DNA of 34,697 nucleotides from Methylomonas rosea (GCF_024505055.1 NZ_JANIBL010000054.1:1-34697), one strand, 5' to 3'; counted from the stretch's first letter, positions 7,311 to 15,533 are shown. The notes: a model not told the origin generated them from the letters alone. Translations and numbers: made by a program.

Positions 7311-8270
7311 ATGTTATCTAAACACTTATATTTACTTGGTTTTGGCGCGTTGATTTACGGGGCGGCCGCGTGCGCGGACGATCCGGTTACCCCGGCTATT
7401 CCCGGTGTCTCCGCCGGTGGTGTGGTAGCCGAGCTGATCAAGGACTGCTTTAACGGCACGGAGGGACCCATTGGCTATTCCGACGGCAGTTTATTGTTTA
7501 CCGAAACCCAAGCCAACAAAATCGTCCGTATCGGCTTGGACGATAAAGTCTCGACGTTTCTGGAAAATTCCAACGGTGCTAACGGTCTGGCTTTGACGCC
7601 CGATGGCGACATCGTCGCGGTACAAACCGTCAAAACCAAGGTCGGCGTGGTTCATCCGGCCAACAAGAAAAATACCTTGGCCGAAAATTATCAAGGCACC
7701 GCATTTCAACGTCCCAACGATTTGGTGCGCGCCAGCAATGGCGGTATTTACTTTACCGATAGCGGCACGCGGCCGAGTAAGGAAAATCCCAATCCGCCGC
7801 CATCGCACCCCGGCGTGTTTTATATTTCACCTGGCGGCGAGCTTAAGCAACTGGCAACCGACATCGAACGTCCCAATGGCATTCAATTGAGCAAGGACGA
7901 AAAGGTTTTGTACGTCGCCAATACGCAAGGCGAGCATATTCTCGCCTACGACATTGCCGCGGACGGTTCCATTCAGAATCGCCGCAATTTTGCCAAGCTG
8001 GACGGTTGGAAAAAAGGCGAAGACGGCACCTGGTCCAGCGGAGCGGATGGCATTGCAATAGACGATGAAGGCAGATTGTATGTTGCCTCTAACTCCGGCG
8101 TGGAAATCATTAGTGCCAAAGGCGAGTTGTTGGGCTTGATCCCGCTGCCTAAAAAGCCGCAAAACCTGGCTTTCGCGGGTGCGGACAAGAAAACGCTGTA
8201 TGTAGTCGGTCGCGGTGCGGCCTATAAAATTCCGTTGCTGACTGCTGGTATTAGCAGTCGGCCAAAATAG
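7311..8270 (+). CDS. SMP-30/gluconolactonase/LRE-family exported protein
   Basis: The 319-residue protein has a signal peptide (LYLLGFGALIYGAAACADD) and a six-bladed propeller. Metal-ligand positions of the SMP-30 family are visible: the Glu of EGPIGYSDGSLLF, the Asn of RPNDLVRASNGGIYFTD, the Asn of RPNGIQLSKDE and the Asp of GADGIAIDDEGRLYV. Family members hydrolyse sugar lactones or similar esters using a divalent metal. Here the enzyme would sit in the periplasm or, if the weak GAAAC acts as a lipobox, on a membrane. The ATG at 7311 is preferred because AAGGAAA lies ahead of it. Downstream, a repeat and then a strong terminator (8521) close the operon with the receptor. The substrate may be what the receptor brings in, which is inference. 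Confidence 0.88.
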   Translation: MLSKHLYLLGFGALIYGAAACADDPVTPAIPGVSAGGVVAELIKDCFNGTEGPIGYSDGSLLFTETQANKIVRIGLDDKVSTFLENSNGANGLALTPDGDIVAVQTVKTKVGVVHPANKKNTLAENYQGTAFQRPNDLVRASNGGIYFTDSGTRPSKENPNPPPSHPGVFYISPGGELKQLATDIERPNGIQLSKDEKVLYVANTQGEHILAYDIAADGSIQNRRNFAKLDGWKKGEDGTWSSGADGIAIDDEGRLYVASNSGVEIISAKGELLGLIPLPKKPQNLAFAGADKKTLYVVGRGAAYKIPLLTAGISSRPK

Positions 8271-8331
8271 GGCGGTTTGGGTGGCGTATCTCAATCGCTA
8301 TTATTAACCCGGCCCTTAAATTCCCTGGATT

Positions 8332-8415
8332 CGTCATTCCCGCGAAGGCGGGAGCCGTTAGACCGCGTAGCGAATCCAGTATAGCCGATGGGCTCCCGCC
8401 TTCGCGGGAGCGACG
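8332..8415. repeat. long-arm palindromic intergenic repeat
   Basis: A perfect 19-base inverted repeat (arms 8338-8356 and 8391-8409; right arm GGCTCCCGCCTTCGCGGGA) encloses 34 bases containing GCGTAGCGAATCCAG. The ends CGTCATT and CGACG resemble those of the repeats at 3322 and 15534. It lies in the gene-free gap 8271-8940, 3' of the SMP-30 gene, and is probably a non-autonomous mobile palindrome. Confidence 0.7.
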
Positions 8416-8520
8416 ATATTTAAGGGGCTGGTGAATACCGGGTTCTTAACACAGCGTCGCCATTCCGAGTTTAAGGGCCCTCCGCAATCATTCATCAAGC
8501 TCTCGTGGTGATAACCTCTA

Positions 8521-8554
8521 ACGGGCAAGGATTTATCCTTCGCCCGTTTTTTTT
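8521..8554 (+). terminator. strong factor-independent terminator
   Basis: ACGGGCAAGGAT (8521-8532) pairs with ATCCTTCGCCCGT (8535-8547), with one bulged base, followed by eight T. It separates the receptor/SMP-30 unit from the rhodanese unit. Confidence 0.85.
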
Positions 8555-8682
8555 GTCCGGTGTTTTTGCCAATTCCCAAGCTTCGGAGCTGGGGATGTTG
8601 CAAAGTTTAGCGCCAATTTATCTGTAAAACCTCCTATCGACATGCCGCAACCACTTTAATTGTTTGGCTTGGTGCTAGCCCA

Positions 8683-8699
8683 GCAACAGCACGTGTTGC
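8683..8699. promoter_or_regulatory. candidate activator-binding site GCAACA-N5-TGTTGC
   Basis: GCAACA (8683-8688), spacer GCACG and TGTTGC (8694-8699) form a perfect inverted repeat about 150 bases ahead of the -24 element at 8850. It has the same half-sites and spacing as the site at 1761. Confidence 0.45.
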
Positions 8700-8849
8700 G
8701 ACCCTGCTGAATTTCCACCAGCTGCCTGAATTTTACTTGGGAATTTATAAATTCCTGAAGCGAGTTTGGAAGAGCTTTAAATAAATATCACCTTATAAAT
8801 CAATGCGTAACAGGCTTGTAATTATTTGATAAAGCCGGTTTTTTATGGG

Positions 8850-8865
8850 TGGCATGTTAGTTGCT
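8850..8865 (+). promoter_or_regulatory. sigma-54 promoter 3, upstream of the rhodanese-like gene
   Basis: TGGCATG-TTAG-TTGCT differs from the -24/-12 consensus at one position. GG (8851-8852) and GC (8863-8864) are 10 bases apart. Transcription should start near 8876, about 65 bases before the ATG at 8941. Confidence 0.8.
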
Positions 8866-8940
8866 TATTGCCTAATGAGGAACCTTATTTACGCGCGCTA
8901 AACCGTACAGTTAGCAAATTTATTACAGGAATAAATATCA

Positions 8941-9447
8941 ATGAAAAACACGACCACAGTGGCTTTGTTAGCTCTGATTTTGGCGGCTCCGGTAGTGCTT
9001 GCCGCCGATGCGGACGCAGGCAAAAAAACCGAGGCCCCGGCTGCGCGGCCTTATACCGCTAAGACACCGAAATTGAATCGCGCTGAAATCGATGCCTTGC
9101 TCGCCAAACCGGAGCAAGTGTTGTTTATCGATGTGCGTCGTCCCGATGAAATCAGCAAGATCGGTACATTTCCCGTGTACCTGAATGTGCAGATCGACGA
9201 TCTGGAAAAGGTTTTACCGTTTATTCCCAAGGAGCGCTCAATCGTCACCGTTTCCAATCACGCAGGTCGTGCCGGTAAATCCGCCGATTTGCTGGCTGAA
9301 AAGGGTTTCAAAGTGGTAGGAGCGATAGGTTCGCAAAACTACGAAGAAGAGGGCGGCAAGATTACCAAAATCGTCCCGCCCGCGCCTAAGCCTGAAGAAC
9401 ATGCCAAAGAGCAAGAGCACAGCAAAGGCCATAAGCACAAAGGTTAA
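8941..9447 (+). CDS. exported rhodanese-fold protein lacking the catalytic cysteine
   Basis: The 168-residue protein has a clean signal peptide (VALLALILAAPVVLAADA) and one rhodanese domain with VLFIDVRRPDEISKIGTFP and the C-terminal strand pattern of the fold. At the active loop, where sulfurtransferases have C-x-x-G-x-R, it reads VTVSNHAGRAGKSA. Serine therefore takes the place of cysteine and persulfide chemistry is not expected. The tail EEHAKEQEHSKGHKHKG is rich in His, Lys and Glu and may bind metal. It could be a binding or scaffold protein. It is the first gene after sigma-54 promoter 3 and lies 63 bases before the DUF1549 gene, so the two are probably cotranscribed. Confidence 0.85.
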   Translation: MKNTTTVALLALILAAPVVLAADADAGKKTEAPAARPYTAKTPKLNRAEIDALLAKPEQVLFIDVRRPDEISKIGTFPVYLNVQIDDLEKVLPFIPKERSIVTVSNHAGRAGKSADLLAEKGFKVVGAIGSQNYEEEGGKITKIVPPAPKPEEHAKEQEHSKGHKHKG

Positions 9448-9510
9448 TTTCCGAATGAGGCTGGGTGATCCCGGCTTCGTTCCATCAAGCTGACATTTTG
9501 GAGGAATTCC

Positions 9511-11847
9511 ATGAAAATCAAACTATATTGCGCGGTGGTCTGGGGGCTGGCAATTGCGCTCTCAGGCGCAGCCCAGGCAGCCGACGACAAGCCGGCAACC
9601 GAAGCCGCCGCGCCCGCCGGACAATCCAAATCCAAACTCTGGTCGTATCAACCGGTGAAAGCGCCGGTCGTGCCTGACGTGCAGCAGAAGGATTGGGTGA
9701 GAACCCCTATCGACGCTTTTGTGCTGGCCCCTTTGGAAGCAAAAGGCATCAAGCCGTCGCAAGATACCGACCGCGCGTCGTTCATCCGCCGGGCCACGCT
9801 GGACGTTTGGGGTGTAATCCCAACCCCGGAAGAAGTCGATGCATTTGTTAACGACAAATCGGCCGATGCCTATGAAAAATTGGCTGACCGTTTGTTGGCT
9901 TCGCCGAAATACGGTGAGCGCCAAGGGCGTAAATGGCTGGATTTAGCGCGTTATGCCGACAGCACCGGCTTCCAGAACGATAACGACCGCTTGAACATGT
10001 GGCGTTACCGCGATTACGTGATTAGCTCATTTAATCAGGATAAACCGTACAGCAAATTCATTCAGGAACAATTGGCCGGCGACGAATTGTGGCCGGGCGA
10101 CGAACAAGCCTTGGTTGCCACCGGCTTCATGGCGCAATTCCCGGACAACAGCAACTCCCGCGACCTGGTACAGCGCAAATACCAAATTACCACGGATATA
10201 ACCGATACCGTCGGTAAGGTGGTGCTGGGTCAAACCGTGGAATGCGCACGCTGCCACAACCACAAATTCGACAAGATCAGCCAGAAGGATTATTTCTCGT
10301 TGCAGTCCTTCTTTGCCAATGTCGCGCCGGTAGACAATATCCCCGCGAAGAAAGGCGAGGTGGAAAAAGCCTATGAACAACAGTATGCCAAATGGGAAGA
10401 GGCGACTAAAGATATTCGCGCCAAGAAAAAGGCCATTATCGATACGCACAGGGAAGAGGCGCTTAAATATCACAAGGAACGTTATTTGACCGACTCCCGG
10501 GAAGCGATCTTTAAACCCAAAGAGCAATGGAACGCGCGCGACCGTTGGGTAAACCATCGTTTGGCTAATGTAACCGACGAAGGCAGCCTGGAATCGTATT
10601 TCCGCGAGAAGGGCGAAAGTACCGACGCTAAAACGCGCGATCCGAAAATCGCCGAGCAATGGGCCGAGTTGGAAAAACTGGATAAAGAACTTAAAAAATT
10701 CAACGATCTGAAACCCACCACGTCCTCCAACACCATTTCGGCGATGACCGAACTGGGTCATCCGGATGCGCCGCCTAGCTATGTATTCGCGGTGGGCGAT
10801 CACGAAAAACCGTTGGAAGAAGTGCAACCGGCATTCCCGGAAGCGATTACCGACGAAAAACCGGACATCAAGCCGCTGCCGTTTTCATCCGGTCGCCGTT
10901 CCGCGCTGGCTAAATGGATTACCAGCCCGACCAATCCTTTAACCGCTCGGGTATTTACGAATCGGATTTGGGACCAGTATTTCGGTAAAGGCATCGTTAC
11001 CACCGTCAGCGATTTCGGTAAAGCCGGACAAAAACCGACACATCCCGAATTGCTGGATTACCTGGCGCATAAATTCGTCAACGACGGCTGGAGCGTGAAA
11101 AAACTGCATCGCGAAATCCTGCTGTCCAGCGTTTATCGGCAATCGTCCGCTTACCGTGAAGATGTGGCGCAAGCCGACGGCGAAAACCAGTTGCTGGCGG
11201 TATTTCCTCGCCAACGCCTGGAAGCCGAGCAAGTCAGGGATTCCTTGTTAGCCGCGGCCGGCAAATTGGAAGAGAAAGTGGGCGGTCCTAGCGTTTACCC
11301 ACCATTGCCGAAAGCGATTAATACCGCCAGCGGTAACTTCCAAGGCGATCCGGCCTGGAAAACCTCCAAGGATGTTCACGATCAGAACCGCCGCAGTTTG
11401 TACATCTTTACCCGGCGCAGTATCCCTTATCCGATCCTGGATTCCTTCAATATGGCGTCGCCGCAGGAAGCACATAGCAAACGCGAGGTAACCACCACGC
11501 CACTACAAGCTCTGACCTTGTATAACAGCGAACTGATTTTCGATTGGTCCAAATCCTTAGCCGGCCGAGTAATCAACGAGGCGGGTGAAGACGAAGAAGA
11601 TCGGATCAGCAGACTCTATCAAATCTTGTTTGCACGGCAACCGAAGGATGATGAAAAAGAGTCGCTGCAAGCCTTCTTGAATGAACAGGAAGCCATTATT
11701 CGCGCCAAGGCAGCGGATGGCAAATTTGAAGTGAACGTGCCGGCCGGTGTTAAGGACAAGCCGCTGGGTAACCCTGTTAGAGCTGCTGCATTCGTGGATT
11801 TGGTCCACGTCGTAGCCAACTCCAACGAGTTTATCTACCGGTTTTAA
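9511..11847 (+). CDS. DUF1549/DUF1553 protein (planctomycete cytochrome-associated type)
   Basis: The 778-residue protein has a signal peptide (GLAIALSGAAQAADD), then a DUF1549 region. That region contains TPIDAFVLAPLEAKGI, DVWGVIPTPEEVDAF, GRKWLDLARYADSTGF and the c-type haem motif CARCH at 245-249 with NHKFDKISQKDYF after it. A charged, probably helical insert at about 290-390 follows, then DUF1553 with TARVFTNRIWDQYFGKG, VKKLHREILLSSVYRQS and LEAEQVRDSLLAAAG. The full-length family often carries an extra N-terminal PSCyt1 cytochrome domain, which is absent here. The family abounds in Planctomycetes and is thought to act in periplasmic redox-linked breakdown of complex substrates, but its reaction is unknown. 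A GGAGGAATTCC ribosome site precedes the ATG. It is followed by its usual partner, DUF1501. Confidence 0.9.
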   Translation: MKIKLYCAVVWGLAIALSGAAQAADDKPATEAAAPAGQSKSKLWSYQPVKAPVVPDVQQKDWVRTPIDAFVLAPLEAKGIKPSQDTDRASFIRRATLDVWGVIPTPEEVDAFVNDKSADAYEKLADRLLASPKYGERQGRKWLDLARYADSTGFQNDNDRLNMWRYRDYVISSFNQDKPYSKFIQEQLAGDELWPGDEQALVATGFMAQFPDNSNSRDLVQRKYQITTDITDTVGKVVLGQTVECARCHNHKFDKISQKDYFSLQSFFANVAPVDNIPAKKGEVEKAYEQQYAKWEEATKDIRAKKKAIIDTHREEALKYHKERYLTDSREAIFKPKEQWNARDRWVNHRLANVTDEGSLESYFREKGESTDAKTRDPKIAEQWAELEKLDKELKKFNDLKPTTSSNTISAMTELGHPDAPPSYVFAVGDHEKPLEEVQPAFPEAITDEKPDIKPLPFSSGRRSALAKWITSPTNPLTARVFTNRIWDQYFGKGIVTTVSDFGKAGQKPTHPELLDYLAHKFVNDGWSVKKLHREILLSSVYRQSSAYREDVAQADGENQLLAVFPRQRLEAEQVRDSLLAAAGKLEEKVGGPSVYPPLPKAINTASGNFQGDPAWKTSKDVHDQNRRSLYIFTRRSIPYPILDSFNMASPQEAHSKREVTTTPLQALTLYNSELIFDWSKSLAGRVINEAGEDEEDRISRLYQILFARQPKDDEKESLQAFLNEQEAIIRAKAADGKFEVNVPAGVKDKPLGNPVRAAAFVDLVHVVANSNEFIYRF

Positions 11848-11951
11848 CCAGACATACGATTCGGTTTGAGTGGGCGTCCGCCGAGTCGGCTGGCGCCTTA
11901 CCGAACCTGAAATAGTTGCCGACACAAAATTATATTCAAGAGGTTTAGATA

Positions 11952-13415
11952 ATGAACAACAAATCACGTCGCGATTTTTTAATAAAAACCGGCTATGGCT
12001 TGGGCGGCTTGGCTGTCAGTGGTTTTCTGCCGGGCGGTGGCGTCATTGCCAGTGCTTTTGCGGACGACCCAGCTTTGCAAGCGCTGGCCGATGCCAACCC
12101 ATTAGCGCCGAAAGCGCCGCATTTTGCGCCTAAAGCCAAAACTGTCATCTGGCTGCATATGTCAGGTGCCCCCAGCACGTTGGATTTATACGATTACAAA
12201 CCCCAGTTGGTCAAACAAGCCGGTACCGGTATTCCGGCGTCGTTTTTGCAGGGCATCAAAACCAGTACCCAAGGCGGCGTGACCAAATTGATCGCCACCA
12301 AACGCGACTGGAAACAGCACGGGCAAAGCGGCGCCTGGTTTTCCGACTGGTTGCCCAACCTGGCGGAACACGCCGACGACCTGGCATTTATTAAATCCAG
12401 TGTGACCGTTGGGGCTACCCACGATATTTCCATCATGAAGTTGAACACCGGCGGCTTGAATCCCGGCCGGCCAACGCTGGGCGCCTGGGTGCAATATGCA
12501 TTGGGTTCCGCGAATCCGAATTTGCCGGCCTACGTGGTGTTGTACAACGACAAACGCGAACCCCGCGGCGGTGTGACTAACTGGGAATCCGGCTTTTTGC
12601 CGGCGGTGTATCAAGGTACGCCGTTCCGTCCGGGCAATTCACCGATTTTGCATTTGAATAACCCGGAATACCTGGCGGCTGCGGAAAAGCGCCATGCGCT
12701 GGATTTGCTGAAACAGATCAACCAACAACATGCGGCCAACTATCCGACGGATAGTGAATTGCAAGCCCGCACCGAGTCTTACGAGCTGGCTTACCGCATG
12801 CAGGAAACCGCACCGGAAGCGGTCGACTTCAGTAAGGAATCCGACGCGACTAAAGCGCTGTACGGCTTGAACGACGAAATCACCCGCCCATACGGCGAGT
12901 TGTTGTTGCGTGCCAGACGCTTGACCGAACGAGGCGTGCGCTTTGTGCAAGTGGTATCCGGTCCAACCGACATCAAAGGCGACAGCCGCGATTGGGACGC
13001 GCACCAAAACATCGAAGACAACCACAGCAAGCATTCAAAAATTATCGACAAGCCGATTGCGGGCTTGTTGAAGGATTTGAAAGCCAAAGGGCTGCTGGAT
13101 GAAACCCTGGTGGTGTGGACTTCCGAGTTCGGCCGTACGCCTTGGAGCGAATCCGGCGACGGTCGCGACCACAACCCTTGGGGCTATACCCAATGGATGG
13201 CGGGCGGCGGCGTAAAAGCCGGCTACACCCATGGCGGCACCGACGAATTGGGCGTACAAGCCATCAAAGGTACCGAAGTGGATACCTACGACTTGCACGC
13301 CACTGTGTTGAACCAGTTGGGTCTGGATCACTTGAAACTGATTTACAAGTATCAAGGCCGTTCCGAACGTCCAACGGTGGTGTACGGCAAAGTGATCAAG
13401 GAATTGATTGCCTAA
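11952..13415 (+). CDS. DUF1501 protein, Tat-exported, alkaline-phosphatase/sulfatase superfamily
   Basis: The 487-residue protein begins with the Tat signal SRRDFLIKTGYG (R6 R7) followed by a glycine-rich hydrophobic stretch. The body has DUF1501 hallmarks: KTVIWLHMSGAPSTLDLYDY near the start and TLVVWTSEFGRTPWSESGDG, GRDHNPWGYTQWMAGGGVKAG and YTHGGTDELG near the end. These correspond to metal and catalytic positions of the alkaline-phosphatase/sulfatase fold, although the family's reaction is not established. Export in folded form by Tat agrees with cofactor loading in the cytoplasm. It lies 104 bases after the DUF1549 gene, its standard neighbour, with AGAGG ahead of the ATG. It is likely part of the sigma-54 promoter 3 transcript. 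Confidence 0.92.
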   Translation: MNNKSRRDFLIKTGYGLGGLAVSGFLPGGGVIASAFADDPALQALADANPLAPKAPHFAPKAKTVIWLHMSGAPSTLDLYDYKPQLVKQAGTGIPASFLQGIKTSTQGGVTKLIATKRDWKQHGQSGAWFSDWLPNLAEHADDLAFIKSSVTVGATHDISIMKLNTGGLNPGRPTLGAWVQYALGSANPNLPAYVVLYNDKREPRGGVTNWESGFLPAVYQGTPFRPGNSPILHLNNPEYLAAAEKRHALDLLKQINQQHAANYPTDSELQARTESYELAYRMQETAPEAVDFSKESDATKALYGLNDEITRPYGELLLRARRLTERGVRFVQVVSGPTDIKGDSRDWDAHQNIEDNHSKHSKIIDKPIAGLLKDLKAKGLLDETLVVWTSEFGRTPWSESGDGRDHNPWGYTQWMAGGGVKAGYTHGGTDELGVQAIKGTEVDTYDLHATVLNQLGLDHLKLIYKYQGRSERPTVVYGKVIKELIA

Positions 13416-13430
13416 GTTCGGGCTTTAGAG

Positions 13431-13463
13431 GCTTACCCGAAGGCGTGGTGCTTTCGGGTAAGC
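13431..13463 (+). terminator. hairpin 3' of the DUF1501 gene
   Basis: GCTTACCCGAA (13431-13441) pairs perfectly with TTCGGGTAAGC (13453-13463) around an 11-base loop. There is no T tract, so it may stabilise the mRNA end or attenuate rather than fully terminate. Confidence 0.45.
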
Positions 13464-13772
13464 GATTCGCCGAATTGCCTATTAGCCTGGTGAGACGCGA
13501 ATTTGAACCAATGGACATCTCTGAAAATTCCTTCTTTATCAAGCAGGGTTTCAAGAAAACGCTGTCAGAGAGCAAGCGTTTATCCCGGCACGGATGTCGG
13601 GTGGCCAATGGATGGCAGACCGGATTATCTCCCGGTAAAACGTGATGCTGGGCCTTTGTGGGGGCCTTGGGTGGCAGTATTAGGCTTGAGCTCTGCTGAC
13701 AAAGAGGGAATTTTAGAGATGTTCCGAGACAACTATTAATGCGGTTTGTAATGCCGTGACAGGGTTATTGAT
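13464..13772. other. gene-poor gap between DUF1501 and cytochrome genes
   Basis: No supported gene is seen here. An open frame with a TTG start at 13503-13739 (78 codons) ends in protein-like text (VLGLSSADKEGILEMFRDNY). However, its first half is arginine- and proline-rich filler, it has no ribosome site, and I recognise no family. A TGGCAG near 13671 resembles half of a sigma-54 promoter, but the required GC does not follow at the right spacing. Confidence 0.4.
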
Positions 13773-14159
13773 ATGCGAAAGACGATTTATCTTTTCGGAG
13801 TGTGGTTAGTGCTCAGCAGCAGTGCGGTGATTGCCGAAAGCGAATTCGATTTCGAAGAGTTAATGAATGATGTGGAAACCAAAATTCAGGAAGTGCAAAA
13901 CAATATTGCCGCCAAGGACGCCAATACCGCGGTAGCGCAAGCCAAGCAATTACAGGACGAATTTAAACTGGTCGAAGGATTTTTTGCGAAGCGCGGTAAT
14001 GCCGATGACGCGACGCATAACGCCAAGGAATATCAGGATAAGGCGGCGAATATTCAGAATGCGCTGACTGCCGGCGATTTCGATACGGCTGCCGTTGCCG
14101 CCAACGACTTTTCCAAACAATGCCGCGGCGTATGCCACGACAAATACAAACCCCTCTAA
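13773..14159 (+). CDS. small periplasmic cytochrome c'-like protein with C-X3-C-H haem motif
   Basis: The 128-residue product has a signal peptide (LFGVWLVLSSSAVIAES). Helical, charged segments follow (MNDVETKIQEVQNNIAAKD, ANTAVAQAKQLQDEFKLVE, ALTAGDFDTAAVAANDFSK) in the manner of a four-helix cytochrome c' or b562 fold. The last helix carries QCRGVCHDKYKPL. The cysteines are at 117 and 121 with His 122, so three residues rather than the standard two separate them. The position at the start of the last helix is where cytochromes c' bind haem, so this is probably a variant attachment site. It lies 10 bases before the peroxiredoxin gene, in an apparent three-gene unit with the dihaem cytochrome. 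No strong promoter was recognised upstream. Confidence 0.75.
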   Translation: MRKTIYLFGVWLVLSSSAVIAESEFDFEELMNDVETKIQEVQNNIAAKDANTAVAQAKQLQDEFKLVEGFFAKRGNADDATHNAKEYQDKAANIQNALTAGDFDTAAVAANDFSKQCRGVCHDKYKPL

Positions 14160-14169
14160 TTGAAAGCCT

Positions 14170-14760
14170 ATGAAAAACCTATTTTTGAAAAGCCTGCTGC
14201 CTGCCGTATTAGCTTTGCCGGTGATGGCCGCGCTGCCGGAAGGCCATCCAGCCCCGGATTTTCAAGCGCAAGCCTCCCTGGCCGGCAAGGCGTTTAATTT
14301 CACGCTGGAAGGCGCTTTGAAAAAAGGCCCGGTAGTGGTGTATTTCTATCCGTCCGCTTATACCGGCGGTTGTAATTTGCAGGCGCATAGTTTTGCAGTC
14401 AATCACGAAAAATTTGCCGCCGCCGGTGCCAGTATCGTCGGTGTATCGTTGGATAGCATAGAGCGCCTGAACGATTTTTCCGCCGACCCCAATTACTGCG
14501 CCAGCAAATTTCCGGTGGCATCCGATGCGGACGGCAAAATATCAAGTAATTACGATATTGCTGTCAAAGCCGCCGCGCCGGGTAAAACCGATAGCCGAGG
14601 CGTGGAAATCAACCACGGCTTTGCCGAGCGCACCACCTTCGTGGTCACGCCTGACGGCAAAATCGCCGCGACTTTCGGCGGCTTGAAACCTGAAGAAAAT
14701 GTCGCCAAAGCGTTGGAAATTGTGGAAAAGCTCGCCGCTGATCGCTCGAAGGCGAACTAG
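14170..14760 (+). CDS. exported peroxiredoxin (AhpC/TSA, BCP-like)
   Basis: The 196-residue protein has an N-terminal signal (LKSLLPAVLALPVMAALPEG) and a thioredoxin-like peroxiredoxin domain. The active site is PSAYTGGC, fitting P-x3-T-x2-C with the peroxidatic cysteine at 68. A second cysteine at 110 (DPNYCASKFPV) may resolve it. VVYFYPSAYTGG, IVGVSLDSIERL and ERTTFVVTPDGKIAATFGG are typical of the family. It would reduce peroxides in the periplasm, using an unknown thiol or cytochrome-linked donor. It lies between two cytochrome genes, 10 and 2 bases away, which suggests a linked redox role. Confidence 0.9.
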   Translation: MKNLFLKSLLPAVLALPVMAALPEGHPAPDFQAQASLAGKAFNFTLEGALKKGPVVVYFYPSAYTGGCNLQAHSFAVNHEKFAAAGASIVGVSLDSIERLNDFSADPNYCASKFPVASDADGKISSNYDIAVKAAAPGKTDSRGVEINHGFAERTTFVVTPDGKIAATFGGLKPEENVAKALEIVEKLAADRSKAN

Positions 14761-14762
14761 GC

Positions 14763-15476
14763 ATGGGGTTTTGCCGTTGGCTATATGCCGTCACACCGCC
14801 AACTAAACCCGTAACGTACCGGCGTCGGCGTAGCCCGTGGTTGGCCGTCAGTACGTTCGCGTTGTTCGCCTCAGCGAAAACTGTATTGGCCGAGCAAGGC
14901 GCTGAGCTTTCGTTACAACGTATCGGCAACGGTAATCCGGTCGCCGGTAAACAAAAGTCGGCTGACGAACGGTGCCAGGAATGCCATGGCGCCGAAGGCA
15001 ATAGCGGCGATGTCCGGATTCCCAGCCACGCCGGTCAATACGCCGGTTATCTGGTTAAGCAGCTAAGCGATTTTAAATCCGGCGCCCGCAGCCACGAAAT
15101 CATGAATGTGATGGCCGCCGATTTGACTCAAGAAGACATGGCCGACATCGCCGCGTATTTTGCCAGCCAGAAAGTCATGCGCGGCGACAGGATTGCCGAC
15201 AATCCGCTCGCCAAAAATCTGTTTGTGAATGGCGATGCAGCGCGAGATCTGCCGGCTTGCGTTAGTTGCCACGGCGAAAACGGCAAAGGCAAGATTGCGG
15301 ATAACATCATTTACCCGGTGATAGGCGGGCAGCGCCGGGTTTATCTGCGTAGTCAGTTGACCAACTGGAAGCTGGGCGAACGCAAAAACAGCCCGGAGGC
15401 CGTGATGAACAAGGTCGCCAAGTCCTTGAACGACGACGAACTGAATGCCTTGGTCGAATACCTGTCTGGCTTGTAA
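14763..15476 (+). CDS. dihaem cytochrome c, c4-like
   Basis: The 237-residue protein has two class I cytochrome domains with CQECH at 71-75 and CVSCH at 166-170. Each is followed by a glycine-rich loop (GAEGNSGD, GENGKGK) and a methionine that can serve as the second axial ligand (IMNVMAADLT, EAVMNKVAKSL). Each domain contains the GQYAGYLVKQLSDFKSG or GQRRVYLRSQLTNWKLG helix of the c4 family. The N-terminus is unusually long and basic (RRRRSPWLAVSTFALFASAK) but works as a signal peptide. c4-type cytochromes shuttle electrons in the periplasm to oxidases. The ATG is 2 bases after the peroxiredoxin stop codon, so translation is probably coupled. Confidence 0.9.
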   Translation: MGFCRWLYAVTPPTKPVTYRRRRSPWLAVSTFALFASAKTVLAEQGAELSLQRIGNGNPVAGKQKSADERCQECHGAEGNSGDVRIPSHAGQYAGYLVKQLSDFKSGARSHEIMNVMAADLTQEDMADIAAYFASQKVMRGDRIADNPLAKNLFVNGDAARDLPACVSCHGENGKGKIADNIIYPVIGGQRRVYLRSQLTNWKLGERKNSPEAVMNKVAKSLNDDELNALVEYLSGL

Positions 15477-15533
15477 CGAGATGAGCGTATCGCCGGCAGC
15501 TTATTTCTACTTTGTCGGATTCTCAAAGATGCT

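Noticed and set aside
13115..13645. A 176-codon plus-strand frame overlapping the end of the DUF1501 gene
   Set aside because: Most of it is an arginine-rich shadow of the DUF1501 frame, which has clear family motifs.
13671..13690. A fourth sigma-54 promoter before the cytochrome gene
   Set aside because: GGGTGGCAGTATTAGGCTTG has the -24 half, but the next GC is 9 rather than 10 bases after GG and the -12 box is poor.
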